A stretch of 64,000 nt of DNA. Source: Sipunculus nudus. Lineage: Eukaryota; Annelida; Sipuncula; Golfingiida; Sipunculidae. The notes beneath the pieces were generated by a model. That model was not told where the DNA came from. It did not search any database and worked only from the letters and a program-made list of their open reading frames with translations. This document shows, piece by piece, positions 11,617 to 26,900 of the stretch (positions are counted from its first letter, which is position 1; each line of letters opens with the position of its first letter). The stretch lies in NCBI GenBank assembly GCA_026874595.1, contig CM049313.1, forward strand, positions 60,496,659 through 60,560,658. The letters run 5' to 3'. The translations under genes were made by a program, and so were the position numbers.

Positions 11617-14600
11617 ATGGCGTCTGATTTCGAGACGGCCGGCAAGAATAATGTTCCTCTCCATCCAGAGTCCCAGAATTACCTGAAACAGCTGGCAGCG
11701 GACGCTGCGGCTGCGGGAGGTCAGCCAGACACGCCACCTACCATTGAACAGCTGCGGCAACTTGCACTTCTTCTTGTGGAGAAGTATGCAGACAAATGTG
11801 AATTCTCTGGAACAACAAGAGACATCACGATACCGTCAAAGCGCGTGCCAGGTGAATTAAAGTAAAGGATTTTAAAAAGTGTCAGAAATGATACAGAAAA
11901 AAACGCTGAGATATTACTGTGAATTTATTTATGCAGTGTGTGGATACTTTATTAAAATTTATTGTGAATTTTAAATATTCAAAAATAAACTGGTGTTATG
12001 ACAACGATCTTTCATATAAAGACCACGTTCAGATATTCATGGACTTTTCTTATTGTAATGTAACATACAACTATGCACATACAATTCGGCACAATATATT
12101 CTTGTCGAATAACTGTAATATTATATACTCATTCTTTTGAACAGAAGGAATCCCTATCCGCGTCTACAAGCCGTCTTCAATGACGTCACGTCCGTTGATC
12201 ATAGTGTTTTATCACTCCGGTGGCCATGTCCTCGGAGGTATCGAAACATGTGACCACCTTTGTAGGGTAATGTCTGGGTAAGTTCAAGATGATTATGTCA
12301 AAATGACTTAACTGATGCATGCACATATGTAACCATTTAATCCAAATTTAAAGTGTTATAAGGGAACGATCTTCAATATGCGAGTCTAGGTATATATTAC
12401 ATTTGAAAGTGTAAAAATATAAATCATCTGATCATCCAAGTTGAAGAGTGCTTTTCCAGTTAAATAGTAGAAATATAAATTTCTCTTTTCAATTGCCTTC
12501 CCGTAATGCGTTACTTCCAGTTAGTTTTTTTCTACAAAATAATGTCTTATGTCGTGCAAAAATTATGCTGCTCTTTCTTGTTTTTGAAGACTAGCACGAT
12601 TTAAGGCAAAGTAAATATTTTTTTTCTCGCAAAATTATATAAAAGTAACAACATAAAAACAATTCATAGCAACAATGTTTCTCTCTTATTTAGTCGTTAC
12701 GGGTGTATTATTGTGAATGTTGAGTACCGGCGAGCACCCGAGGTCAAACTTCCTGAGATTATAAAGGACTGTGAGGAGGCAGCTAGGTGGGCACTGGTAA
12801 ACAAGAAGACCATTGGTATGCTATATATTTTATTTATTTTTCAGATCGCAAAAAGCTTCATTGTTGATTAGTGGAGAAAATTATCATAATTTGTATCATT
12901 ATATGTTATGTCCACAGTAGATTTTAGTCGTTAACTTGTAACAGGTGGCGATCGTGAAAGTTTGGTTGGTGTTACCGGAAGCAGTGCTGGTGGCCACCTG
13001 GCGGGATGCGTGTCACACAGTGTCCCAGGGCTTTCCTTCCAGGTGAAAAACAGACCATTTTATACCTCAACACGTAATATTTCTGAGTTTCCTCACCAGG
13101 TAATAGGTTTTAAGTTAATTTAGCTATCGCACATGCGTACTGCTGAATGCAGAACGCAGGGAAAATGTTATTGTAAATACCTTGCTTAAAAGCATATTTG
13201 TTTGTAGATTTGCAGCTTGTACCCAGAACCAAACAATCACACAACTGTTATAAATCGTAGTCGTTTCAGATCATCAGAATTTGGAGCTGGATGCTGATAA
13301 TTGTTTGCTCTGTGCGAGCCCTGGTGGTGTTACCCGGAGGCTCTTGCTATACACAGCAGCGGTTAAATCGAATGACAAATAGAACGACTAAAGTATCTAA
13401 CCGCTGCATTAGGAGTGTAACTTGAACCAATCGTGTGGTAATATTTATCCATGATAGGTCCATGATAATTTTTGATACCAGAATTTTCTACAATCTTACC
13501 TTCATATTCGACCAGCTGAAAGTATGCAAAAGTGTAATTTAAAGTCCACTGTCAATGTGCACGAGAATGGAGTGTTATGTTCACCAGAACAAAGGAACAT
13601 AAACCAGAATTATTCAGATATGCGCATATTAAAAAGCGTTTGTTTGTATTCAAGGTGATGGTATATCCTGTCACGGACTTTCGATTTGAAAATCCATCAG
13701 TTGAGGAATTTGGTGCCTTGCCGACTTTAGACAAAAACACAATGTTGATGTAAGTAAAATTCATTTACTAAAGTTAACCTAACTAAGAAACCGAAACAAC
13801 TAGTCTACCATTTGCCTGATTTTCTTGACAAAACTGACGTCTTCGAATGATCTACGAGCAATATATTTACAATAATGAAATAATAATGATAAAAATAAGA
13901 ATAATGAAATTTCACGCAGCTCGTTCGGTTTAAAATCGATAGTCCTGTTCTGTTCCCTCTGGCGGCACTGTTCTCAAGGTCCCGTCAATTGTCTCTGGGG
14001 TCTGAGGAACAGAAAACCGACCCAACGGTGAACCTCCTGCTAAGGGATTGCTATGCCGACCTTCCTCCGGCCTTGACATTGGTCGCTGGTTGTGATACTC
14101 TGAGAGATGATGGAATCCGTAGGTATTTTCCCTCCAATTTAATAACCTTCCCCCTTCTCATTCATGTAACTCGTGTTTTACAGCAGTTGTTTTATAAATG
14201 TTAGTTCACATATTCTTTGCAATAGCTTTTAATTTTGACGCAGCCTATGAATGGTAGAATAGGTATTAGTAAACATGCTTAGAAAATAATTAATTATAGT
14301 TTATGGCCAATTTGATTGAAAATTCCTATTTCGTATTATCGTAACTCTGCAGATAGAAGTGTTTTTTTTGTATGAAGTATGGAGGTTCACATTCTTTGCA
14401 TTTGTATTTTATATTTATTGTTGCCTTAGGTATATGTAAGAAACGTGCTTGTACACAAATTTAGGAAGTAAACTTTTTTATACATGCAGTGTACAGCAAG
14501 AAGCTGGAAGAAAGCGGTTGTCATAGTGAAATGATAGTCTACAAAGGCGCCGTGCACGGGTATTTTGATTTGACTGGTGAGTCCTCTCAAGCCTATTATC

Positions 14601-15972
14601 AACACATAAAAAAATTATGATCTTTATACTGTCGTTGCCTATTTTTTCGCGAGAGCTTCAAATTCGCGATATTCGCGGAAAGAAAATTATCGCGAAAATA
14701 AAACCTTCGTGAATAAGACGACCCAACTAAACACAGGTTAAGATTCGTAGCCTCAAAGGCATCTGATTTAAATTAACTGTGCTTGTTGGGCCGCAAGACC
14801 AAATTTTTAAATTATTAATATTAAGTGACTGTTTATGTTATCCGTAAGACAAAGATTGAAATTTTTAATTAAATTGCATCCTTTTGCATTATATGCCTAT
14901 CAGGCAAAAAAATTATGGATTTCAGGCATTTTATTTTCAGACCCAAGTGCGGGCGGGCGATATTTTATTTTTTACTTTTTTATGTTTCGATATAAAATGT
15001 CATATGATCAGGGAAAAGCATGAAAATAACATCTTTTATTTTGCGTAACAGGTAATAGCATTAAATAACAAAAGAAATCTTATCAAAATTGTATTATTTT
15101 CTTTAATAATGAAAATCAAAATAAATATATTGATGCGGGGGGGGGGGGTAAATTTCACGCGGGCGGTGCCTCAGAACAATACCTTTTATTTTTGTTTGGC
15201 CAATGGCCACGAATTTTTAATCTTTTTTCGATGTCGACTGGGTCATTTTCTAATTTTAAAGAATTCATTCAATTTAGGATATACTTTGCATATGTAGTTT
15301 TACCGTAAGGTGATATTGCGAAACCTAAACCCTCGTCAAATACTGATTAAGTGCAAATCGGGATATTTTAATCCCTGGAATTTGAGGCAAACCAGAGCAT
15401 CTCTCGAAAAGCTGTCTTTTGTCCATAAAAGCAAGATTTACAATAAAGAAAATTAAAAAATGAATATGAGATGTCTAAAGTGTATGACTGAAGATATTAC
15501 CTGAGGCTAACAAATATAAGATTATTCGTTTGTTTTGAGCGTGAAGTTACTTTCTCCAGCATATTTTTACACAGCTTTGTTACTCTCGGCTCATTATTTT
15601 ATAAATTTATCTGCAAAAGTTTCATAGGCTGACTTGCTACATGTTGACAAATAGTCAAGTTAGTGCTACATCATTGTTGTGTTAAAAGAGCAAAGTTAAA
15701 TTTCAATTCAGGTTTTTCGTCATATCTTTTTTAAGTTAGCTTTTCGCATTGAATGTCACCTTCAGTTTAAGGTACATATAATGTTCAATGAAAACTAGAT
15801 GTGTTATCACTGTCATTACATTGTATAACTTCGTGATTTTTTAGGTGCTTTCAAGGACCTGTCAGAGAAATCCTTTGAGGCTATTGGAGAATTTCTTCAG
15901 CGCATTAAAACGGAAACACTGAAGGGCGCAGTGCCTACGGTGGCGAATTCTCAGTGCTGTATTATAACCTAA
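11617..15972 (+). CDS. alpha/beta-hydrolase esterase, copy B (8 exons, complete)
   Basis: Exons: 11617-11851, 12145-12277, 12694-12815, 12945-13042, 13655-13749, 13979-14118, 14490-14576 and 15845-15972. Lengths and phases of exons 1-7 equal those of copy A. The spliced frame is 1038 nt, 345 residues. Triad positions match copy A: Ser177 in GSSAGG, Asp267 in CDTLRDDG and His297 in VHGYFD. The oxyanion-hole motif is HSGG (102-105) instead of the family's HGGG, which may alter rate or substrate. Residue 228, coded across the exon 5/6 junction, is Met where copy A has Trp. The frame reads through where copy A stops (an AAG codon in place of TAG), adding 16 residues and ending in CCIIT, so the last four residues (CIIT) look like a CaaX prenylation box. 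No signal peptide or membrane segment is visible. A cytosolic or membrane-tethered ester hydrolase is likely; the substrate is unknown. Confidence 0.9.
14635..14725. repeat. CpG-rich TCGCGAA-type dispersed repeat fragment (intron 7 of copy B)
   Basis: Clustered TTCGCGA, ATTCGCGATATTCGCGG and TATCGCGAAAATAAAACC motifs stand out in otherwise CpG-poor intron DNA, with partial inverted symmetry. This resembles interspersed bivalve repeats carrying CGCGAA motifs, but the family was not identified. Confidence 0.4.
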
Positions 15973-15991
15973 GATGGAAAATCGTTGTAAA

Positions 15992-15997
15992 AATAAA
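15992..15997 (+). promoter_or_regulatory. candidate polyadenylation signal for copy B
   Basis: AATAAA begins 20 bp after the copy B stop codon and would give a very short 3' UTR. A G-rich stretch (16018-16035) follows downstream. Confidence 0.25.
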
Positions 15998-16300
15998 AGA
16001 GAAAAGGTACAAATCCGGGAGGGGAGGGGGGGGGTGTTATAATAACGAACTCTTAAAAAAGAAACGAACACTTAAACATTTTATTCAAGTTTTTATATTT
16101 TGTAGAAGGGACGTTCACCTCGTATTCGCGCTTTATCTTATGTAGGCTATGCTTCTGAAAATTTGCTTTAAAAGTTTTTATTTTTCCATTTGTTAGTACT
16201 CGTCAAAAATGCTGAGTCACTCTATTAATGTAAAACATCCATTAGGGCCACGCGCACATGTATCAGTGTTTAATGTTCACAGCTGACAGAATATTAGGAC

Positions 16301-17888
<1,588 letters not shown>

Positions 17889-19930
17889 ATATCTCAAAAA
17901 TAGAGAAAAAATGCGTAAACTTTAAAAAAATACAGGTGGCTCCACCAGTCTGCAGAAACTAATAAAAACACTTAATGGTCAACAGCCATGCAAAGAATCA
18001 TGGTGATCTCTGCATTAGTTGTTCAGATACTTCAGCTTTTGTGTCAAATTTTCCATTATTCTGAGCTGTACTTTGGAGTACCATGGCTCAAAGGATTTGG
18101 GTAACAGAGATCTAATTTCAGGTTCCATGGAGACTTTTCATGGGTCTCCCTGTGTGTTAGGAATGAAGATTCTAGGTCCAGTTATTACAGTTTGTGCCAC
18201 TTTAACAGATGGCAGCATTACTAAAGGTCTCAAAAATAGAGAAAAAAATTCGAAAGATTGAATAAAATATAGATGGCACCACCAGTCTTCAGAAACTGAT
18301 GAAACACTATAATCAATATCCATGCAAAGAATCATGGTGATCTCTGCATTAGCTGTTCAGATACTTCAGCTTTTGTATCAAATTGTCCATTATTCTGAGG
18401 GATACTTCGGAGTCCTATAGCTTGAGGGATATTGGAAACAGAGACCTAATTTCAGGTTTCCACAGACACTTTTCATGGGCCTCCTTGCATTACAAGAATG
18501 AAGATTCTAGGTCCAGTTGTTACGATTTGTACCCTGCTGACAGATAACCACATCTTTAAAGGTCTCAAAAATAGAGAAAAAAAATTGTAAAAATTAAAAA
18601 AAACACACAGGTGGCGCCACCAGGAACTGATGGAACACCTCTTGATCAATATGTCAGCCAAAAAATCATGACCATCAGTGTTGTAGTTATTGAGATGTTG
18701 CATTTTTTTTTTATCAAATTTTTCATTATTCAGGGGGGTAATTGGGAGCCCAACAGCTCAAAGGGTATGGGTAACTGAGACTGTATTTAAGGTTTCCTTG
18801 GAGACTTTTCATAGGTCTCTCACTGTGTCAAGAATGAAGAATTTAAGTCTTTACGATTTGTGCCCTGTTAACAGATGTTCACATTTTTATAGGTCTCAAA
18901 AATAGAGAAAACAATTCGTAAAAAATCGAAAATACAGGTGGCGTCACCAGTCTGCAGAAACTAATGAAATATCTCATGTTCAATAAGTATGCCAAGAATC
19001 ATGACCATCAGTGATGTAGTAAATGAGATATTGAAGTTTTTGTATGAAATTTTTTACTATTCTGGGGGGTACTTTGGGGCCCTATAGCTCGAAGGGTATG
19101 GGTAACAGAGACCTAATTTCTGGTTTCCATGGAGACTTTTCATAGGTCTCTCACTGTGTCAAGAATGAAGATTTTAGGTCCAGTTTATACGATTTGAGCC
19201 CTGTTATCAGATGTTCACATTTTTAAAGGTCTCAAAAATAGAGGAAAAAATTTGTAATATCAAAAAATACAGGTGGCGCCATCAGTCTGCAGGAACTGAT
19301 GCAACACCTCATGATCAATATGTATGCCAAGAATCATGACCATCAGTGCTGTAGTTAATGAGATATTGAAGTTTTTGTATGAATTTTTTTACTATTCTAA
19401 GGGGGTACTTTGGGGCCCTATAGCTCGAAGGGTATGGGTAACAGAGACCTAATTTCTGGTTTCCATGGAGACTTTTCATAGGTCTCTCACTGTGTCAAGA
19501 ATGAAGATTTTAGGTCCAGTTTATACGATTTGAGCCCTGTTATCAGATGTTCACATTTTTAAAGGTCTCAAAAATAGAGGAAAAAATTTGTAATATCCAA
19601 AAATACAGGTGGCGCCATCAGTCTGCAGGAACTGATGCAACACCTCATGATCAATATGTATGCCAAGAATCATGACCATCAGTGCTGTAGTTAATGAGAT
19701 ATTGAAGTTTTTGTATGAAATTTTTTACTATTCTTGGGGGTACTTTGGGGCCCCATAGCGCAAAGGATATGGGTAACAGAGACCTAATTTCTGGTTTCCA
19801 AGAAGATTTTTTATCGACCTCTCAGAATTTCAAGTTACAAGATTCCACGTCCAGCGGTTACGATTTGTGCCTGGTTAACGGACGGACAGACGGACGACGG
19901 ACAAAGAGTGATCGCTATAGCTCAGCATGA
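17889..19930. repeat. ~335-bp tandem repeat array, about 6 units
   Basis: The marker TCTCAAAAATAGAG recurs near 17891, 18228, 18562, 18892, 19229 and 19566, giving a 330-337-bp period. Each unit then carries a GGTGGCGCCACCAGT-like element (variants at 17936, 18272, 18610, 18936, 19273 and 19610) and later TGGAGACTTTTCATAGGTCTC and AATGAAGATT. The units starting near 19229 and 19566 are almost identical, indicating recent duplication, while the first units are more diverged. The array ends with a run of ACGGACGG-type repeats (19877-19903) and an AGCTAAGCTAAAA tail. The open frames inside lack any recognisable domain. Confidence 0.9.
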
Positions 19931-22900
19931 CTGAAAGTCAGCTAAGCTAAAAAAATTACCCCTTTGTGTTGGTGACTGACTGAATAACCACTTGAATAAC
20001 CATGCAGCAATGGAGACGATTATACGATCATGACATACAGCTGTTGTAGTCACCGGCCTAGAAACACCAGGATATATAAAAAACAGGAAACGTGTGACTG
20101 CCCAAACCGGAAAGGAATTCTGCAGATGTACATATATAAGTTACGTTATCATTAAAAATGGAGGCGATTAAAAGATTATCCAAAAAACTTTCTAACAACA
20201 GATATTTGTATCCGCAAATTCAACGATCGAGGGCAAATCTAAGGGAAACCTCACATGCAGTTGCAATAAGAGGAAGTGATGGCTTACGTTAACTCTTCGT
20301 AACGTGACATGAAGATCAAAGGTAACATTACAACTGATGAATGACACACATAATGATGAAGGATACCCATCCTTGTATAATTCTAATCAATATGAATTAA
20401 TAAGTACAATTAGAACGATTCACAGAAAATCACCGAATTTCGAATCCGAACTCGAATTCGCCTACTTAAGGAAATGGATATCAGCAGGCTGAAATGCAAT
20501 AAAATAAACAAGATAAAATAGCTTGCCTGCCAAGATTTTGCTGTATGATAGCAATCGAGTGAAATGTGAAAGTAATTCTGTGGTAAAATAGGGAAAAGTG
20601 CTTATAAATTGTCCGAATGTCAATCAGTTTTAAGGGAGTCGTATGTCCCTGTTTTCCACCATGTTTGGGCCACCTTTGATGAAATTCTGAAAGTTAACAT
20701 TAATGATGCCTAAATACCATTCAGGCTTGACTTTGGGAGCCAAGGGCAAGGTTATGCCTCAACTGTTATGGTGATTGATGGAGGCTGTACAGTTTGGTGT
20801 GATTTTGAAGGTTATTTGCTGACCAAACCGCCCTGTTAACATTTTTAGTGTGTAACCTGCTTTTATGACATTGCTTCACAGTGACGTACTTTCAGAGAAT
20901 AAAGTTATGTGGGACAATACAAATGTATAAGAACAAATGATTGCATGCCCAGACAGGCCTAAGATAACGTTTGTGTGAGACCGAGTGTTTGATAAAATTC
21001 GATAAGTGCTTATAAAACCTTAGATAAAAGTCAAAGTCGCCCAATACATGTATTAAATGAGTTTGGGCTGAGTAACCCAGTATCTTGTTTTTAAGATGTT
21101 TTAAGCTTTACATGTATAATTTACGGCTGCTTAAAGACAAGAGAAGTGTTTTTTTTTCTATCAGGAATAATTCAGTGAGTAGCCTGAGTCTTAAGTGACG
21201 TTGATCAGTATATTCAGACACATGGATGGGCTTAACTTAAGTTGGTGATGAGGTCATTCGAACGCTGTATTTCTCTCATTCACTGGGACCAGCTTATTAA
21301 AATTCGTCTTTCAGAGAATGCCACGTCGTAGAACATAAGGTCCCGGATAGAGACATAGGGGCAGGACAGAAAGCAAGGCGAGGCACGTGACAAGGAAGAC
21401 TCGGAGAATGTATGGCCTCAGTGGCGCGTGTGGGGGTAGGTCAACGATGGTTGATGAAAGGAAACTGCTCCGTGTCCTAAAACGTTAGTTTAGACGCATT
21501 TATTGGCACTCTGTATAACAAAAAGAGCAGTGATTAAGGGACGATGTGTCAGATAGTCTGTGATTTCTCCTGAATGGATTTCTGTTATTTATTTTTTACC
21601 GTTTTCTATTTTTCTTGATACTCCGTGACATTGATTATGATATTTCGATTTCACAGCCACTGTGGTTATGGTAAATGATCGGGTCCAAGCTGGTAAATAT
21701 TAGAACTTTATATATGTTTCTGTTACTCATTATAATAGTTTCTTGTCGCTCTGTTTTGGCGGATGTCCGTAAAATCAATGCTTTACTTATTATCTCCGTT
21801 TTTGTTCAACAGCTGTGCTCAAAACCCCGGTCATCACTATTCAAGATAACCTTGTCCAGTGACAGCGGGCACAATACGCACAACCACCTCTTATAAACAA
21901 ACATACACATATAAACATGGGTAGCCTCTAAAATATGCATAGATCTCCTTAAAATCCACAATAACGTACTGCAGTATAAAGAAATCTGCATTCTAATGAA
22001 TGCAAGCCTCCGCCATTCCCTTATTCGGCCCATGTTCCTGGTTCACTCGTGCATTGATGACTTGAGATATGTGGCTTTTCCTTGACCTACTTCCTGGACT
22101 TGGACCATTTGCTGGATCCACACCAAAATCCAATTGATTCTTCATTTGCGAAATCCCAAAATGGCCTTGAATATTCATTGGATTCCAATCATGATTGCGT
22201 GAGTTATGTTGTGAACAAACACACAAACACACGGACGGTGATGAACGCATATATTCTTGGCGGAAACAAAAAGGATCAACTTTACAACTGGGTCAACGAC
22301 AAACAAAACAAAACAAAATAAGAGAGGAATAACAAAACTGTGGAAAGTCCAGCCTTTGGTAAATAATCACTACCTTTAATTTGTTTTAGTTCAAATTTGG
22401 TGTTGTCCAACAATTTTCACAAAAATAACAGCCAGCAGGTACGCATCACACCTATGATTTATAACATAGGAGTGCCTGAAGGTCGTCATGGTTGATTGTT
22501 TATCATATCAACTAGACATATATGAGACATTCTTAGACAGAAATACACCTATTGACCAGATCGCAAATATCATGCACCAAATAACCCCCCCCCCTCAAGG
22601 TATGTTTAATTAATATTATAGGAGTGCGGTAAAGTTTTATCTATTAGTCATTGGATTATTGGATCAGTGTTGACGTATATACACGTAGAGCCTCCTGTCA
22701 CGTGGTACTCTGCATTATCCGTTGCACCGACTTCAATTTTACCTAAGCGACTGCCAAAACACATACCATAGAAACATTATTAATATTTAACGTTTTAAGG
22801 AACAACTAATAGACATAAAATAGAACTAGAAAGATCTAAGAACATTTAATTTCTCCTGGACTACAATTTAAATATTTTAAGTAACGTTTAAGAACGTATC

Positions 22901-23974
22901 CATAATTAACTTTCACATTACAGTCAAAGTATCACATCATGCATAGATATGTTGAGGATTTTATTCAATTTAAAAATAATGGTATTAAGGTTAAATTTTG
23001 AAAATATACACAAAAGATTCAGTTCTTAAATGACACTCAGATATCTTTGACGAGTCATGGCGTGTGTTATCTGTGTTTACTGTCATTTATTTGTCCTGAT
23101 GTCATAAGAATTTTATGTTGTTCCTGGGTTATTTTGACTTTCATCTTCATTTCTTCAGAGTTCCCTTTTTCATGCGCTGATGAAATTCCCCCAATAGTTT
23201 CAAAAGATTTCTCCGAAAGCTCCTTGGATGCACTTAGAATGTACAAATATTTCGAAACAAACAGTTAAATTCAGGGCAATGCCGGGCTGCAGTTGTAGAA
23301 TGTTTTCTACCTGGTGGCGTATGTGTCAGAGCTGACCCGACAATCCAACGACTAAGATACCCCTTTACAACCCCCATATACATACCGGTAGAGGCAAAAG
23401 ATGGGGTTTTGATAAATGCTATTTCAGATGGGGTCAATAGGTACAATAGAGCATTGCTCCATGAGGGCCATGCGCCGCACGCAGACCATCAAAATATGTC
23501 TCATATATGTAAAAACTGATTCGATAAACAAACATGATGACCTTTAAGGTACTCCTCTATATATTTTCGACATCTTTGAGAGTTAATTATGGTATTTCAT
23601 CAGACTTGCATCATACATCAAGTGATTGGAATAGGATTAGTCTCAATCAACTTGGTCAGGTTTTGCATTTATCTGCCCTCCCCCCCCCCCCCCCCCGACA
23701 TAGTTTCCCATTAGTCCTCAACCAATAGAATCCCTTTATTTTATTTTACTCCATATTAAATGTTGCATACACAATATCAGTTCATACACATGAGGTAGAC
23801 TTTGGGGTTATATATCACTGTAGCCCTGTGGAGCTTCTGGGTTGGTAGACAAAATTGAACAAAGGTGTCATTACCATATACCTATTCAAACATTGATCTT
23901 TATTGGTTTGTACAGAACAACAGTGTTTTGTTAGCAGCATATGTCCAGCGCGTGAGAGGTTAACCGTACATCAC
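19931..23974. other. intergenic DNA between the 335-bp array and the 57-bp satellite
   Basis: No gene was recognised. Poly-C tracts lie at 22586-22595 and 23680-23697. The minus-strand frame at 21993-22250 (85 codons) has a non-repetitive composition but no recognised domain or convincing splice sites. Confidence 0.45.
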
Positions 23975-26900
23975 ACGTAAGCTTATGTGTAATCTCATAT
24001 ACCAGTACCTCAACAAAATGGGTATCTAAACACAAGAGCTTATGTGTAATCTCATATCCAGGTACCTTAACAAACAGGGTATCTCATCACAATACCTTAG
24101 GTGTTATCTAATATCCTGGTATCTCACAAAACTGGATATCTCAACACAAGAGCTTAGGTATTATCTAATATCCTAATACCTAACCATTATTGGTATCTTA
24201 ACACAAGAGCTTATGTGTAATCTCATAACCTGATACGTCGACAAACAGGGTATCTCAACACAAGAGCTTATGTGTAATCTCATATCCTGGTACCTCAACA
24301 AACAGGGTATCTCAACACAATAGCTAATGTGTTATCTTATATCCTGGTATCTCACCAAACTGTGTATCTCAACACAAGTGCTTAGGTGTTATCTAATATC
24401 CTGGTTTCTCACCAAACTGTGTATCTCAACACAAGAGTTTAGGTGTTATCTAATATCCGGGTACCTCACCATTATCGGTATCTCAACACAAGAGCTTATG
24501 TGTAATATCGTACCCTGGTACGTCGGCAAACAGGGTATCTCAACACAAGAGCTTATGTGTTATCTAATATCCTGGTATCTAACCAAACTGTGTATCTCAA
24601 CACAAGAGCTAGGTGTTATATAATATCTTGGTATCTCACCAAACTGTGTATCTCAACACAAAAGCTTAGGTGTTATCTAATATCCTGGTTCCTCATTAAA
24701 CTGTGTATCTCAACACAAGAGCTTCGGTGTTATCCAATATCCTGGTACCCACCAAACAGGGTATCCAACAGAAGAGCTTATGTGTAGTCGCATATCTAGG
24801 TACCTCGGCAAACGGGTATCTCAACAGAAGAGCTTATGTGAAATCTCATATTTAGGTACCTCGACAAACAGGTGATCTCAAGAGCTTATGTTCAATCTCA
24901 TATCCTGGTACCTCACCAAACTTGGTATCTCAACACAAGAGCTTAGGTGTTATCTAATATCCTGGTACCTACATTATCGGTATCTCAACACAAGAGCTTA
25001 CGTGTAATTTCATACCCTGGTACGTCGGCAAACAGGGTATCTCAACACAATAGTTTAGGTGTTATCTAATATCCTGGTATCTCACCAAACTGTGTATCTC
25101 AACACAAGAGCTCAGGTGTTATCTAATATCCTGGTTCCTCACCAAACTGTGTATCTCAACACAAGAGCTTAGGTATAATCTAATATCCTGGTATCTCACC
25201 AAACTGTGTTTTTCAACACAAGAGCTTCGGTGTTATCTAATATCCTGGTTCCTCACCAAACTGTGTATCTCAACACAAGAGCTTCGGTGTTATCTAATAT
25301 CCTTGTACCCATCAAACAGGGTATCTCAACAGAAGAGCTTATGTGTAATCTCAAATTTAGGTACCTCGACAAACAGGTTATCTCAAGAGCTTATGTTCAA
25401 TCTCATATCCTGGTACCTCTAAAACTTGGTATCTTAACACAAGAGCTTAGGGGTTACCTAATATCCTGGTACCTACATTATCGGTATCTCAACACAAGAG
25501 CTTATGTGTAATCGCATACCCTGGTACGTCGGCAAACAGGGTATCTCAATACAAGAGCTTATGAGTAATCTCATATCCTGGTACCTCAACAAACAGGGTA
25601 TCTCAACACAATAGCTTAGGTGTTATCTAATATCCTGGTACCTCACCATTATCGGTATCTCAACATAAGAGCTTATGTGTAATCTCATATCCAGGTACCC
25701 CAGCAAACAGAGTATCTAAACACAAGAGCTTAGGTATTATCTAATATCCTGGTATCTCACCAAACAGAGTATCTAAACACAAGAGCTTAGGTATTATCTA
25801 ATATCCTGGTATCTCACCAAACTGTGTATCTAAACACAAGAGCTTAGGTATTATCTAATATCCTGGTATCTCACCAAACTGTGTATCTCAACACAAAAGC
25901 TTAGGTGTTATCTAATATCCTGGTTCCTCTCCAAACTGTGTATCTCAACACAAAAGCTTAGGTGTTATCTAATATCCTGGTTCCTCACCAAATTGTGTAT
26001 CTCAACACAAGAGCTTCGGTGTTATCTAATATCCTGGTACCCACCAAACAGGGTATCGCAATAGAAGAGCTTATGTGTAGTCGCACATCTAGGTACCTCG
26101 GCAAACAGGGTATCTCAACAGAAGAGCTTATGTGTAATCTCATATTTAGGTACCTCGATAAACAGGTTATCTCAAGAGCTTATGTTTAATCTCATATCCT
26201 GGTACCCCAGCAAACAGAGTATCTAAACACAAGAGCTTAGGTATTATCTAATATCCTGGTATCTCACCAAACAGAGTATCTAAACACAAGAGCTTAGGTA
26301 TTATCTAATATCCTGGTATCTCACCAAACTGTGTATCTAAACACAAGAGCTTAGGTGTTATCTAATATCCTGGTATCTCTGCAAACTGTGTATCTCAACA
26401 CAAGAGCTTAGGTGTTATCTAATATCCTGGTTCCTCTCCAAACTGTGTATCTCAACACAAGAGCTTCGGTGTTATCTAATATCCTGGTACCCACCCAACA
26501 GGGTATCGCAACAGAACAGCTTATGTGTCGTCGCATATCTAGGTACCCCTGCAAACAGGGTATCTCAACAGTAGAGCTTATGTGTAATCTCATATTTAGG
26601 AACCTCGACAAACAGGTTATCTCAAGAGCTTTTGTTTAATCTCATAACCTGGTACCTCAACAAACTTGGTATCTCAACACAAGAGCTTAGGTGTTATCTA
26701 ATATCCTGGTACCTCACCATTATTGGTATCTCAACAGAAGAGCTTATGTGTAATTTCATACCCTGGTAGGTCGGCAAACAGGGTATCTCAACTAAAGAGC
26801 TTATGTGTAATCTCATATCCTGGTACCTCAACAAACAATGATTCTCAATACAATAGCTTAGGTGTTATCTAATATCCTGGTATCTCACCATTATCGGTAT

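Noticed and set aside
21993-22250. 85-codon minus-strand frame with protein-like composition
   Set aside because: No recognised domain, no convincing splice sites, and overlapped by a plus-strand frame. It was left as non-coding, with little certainty.
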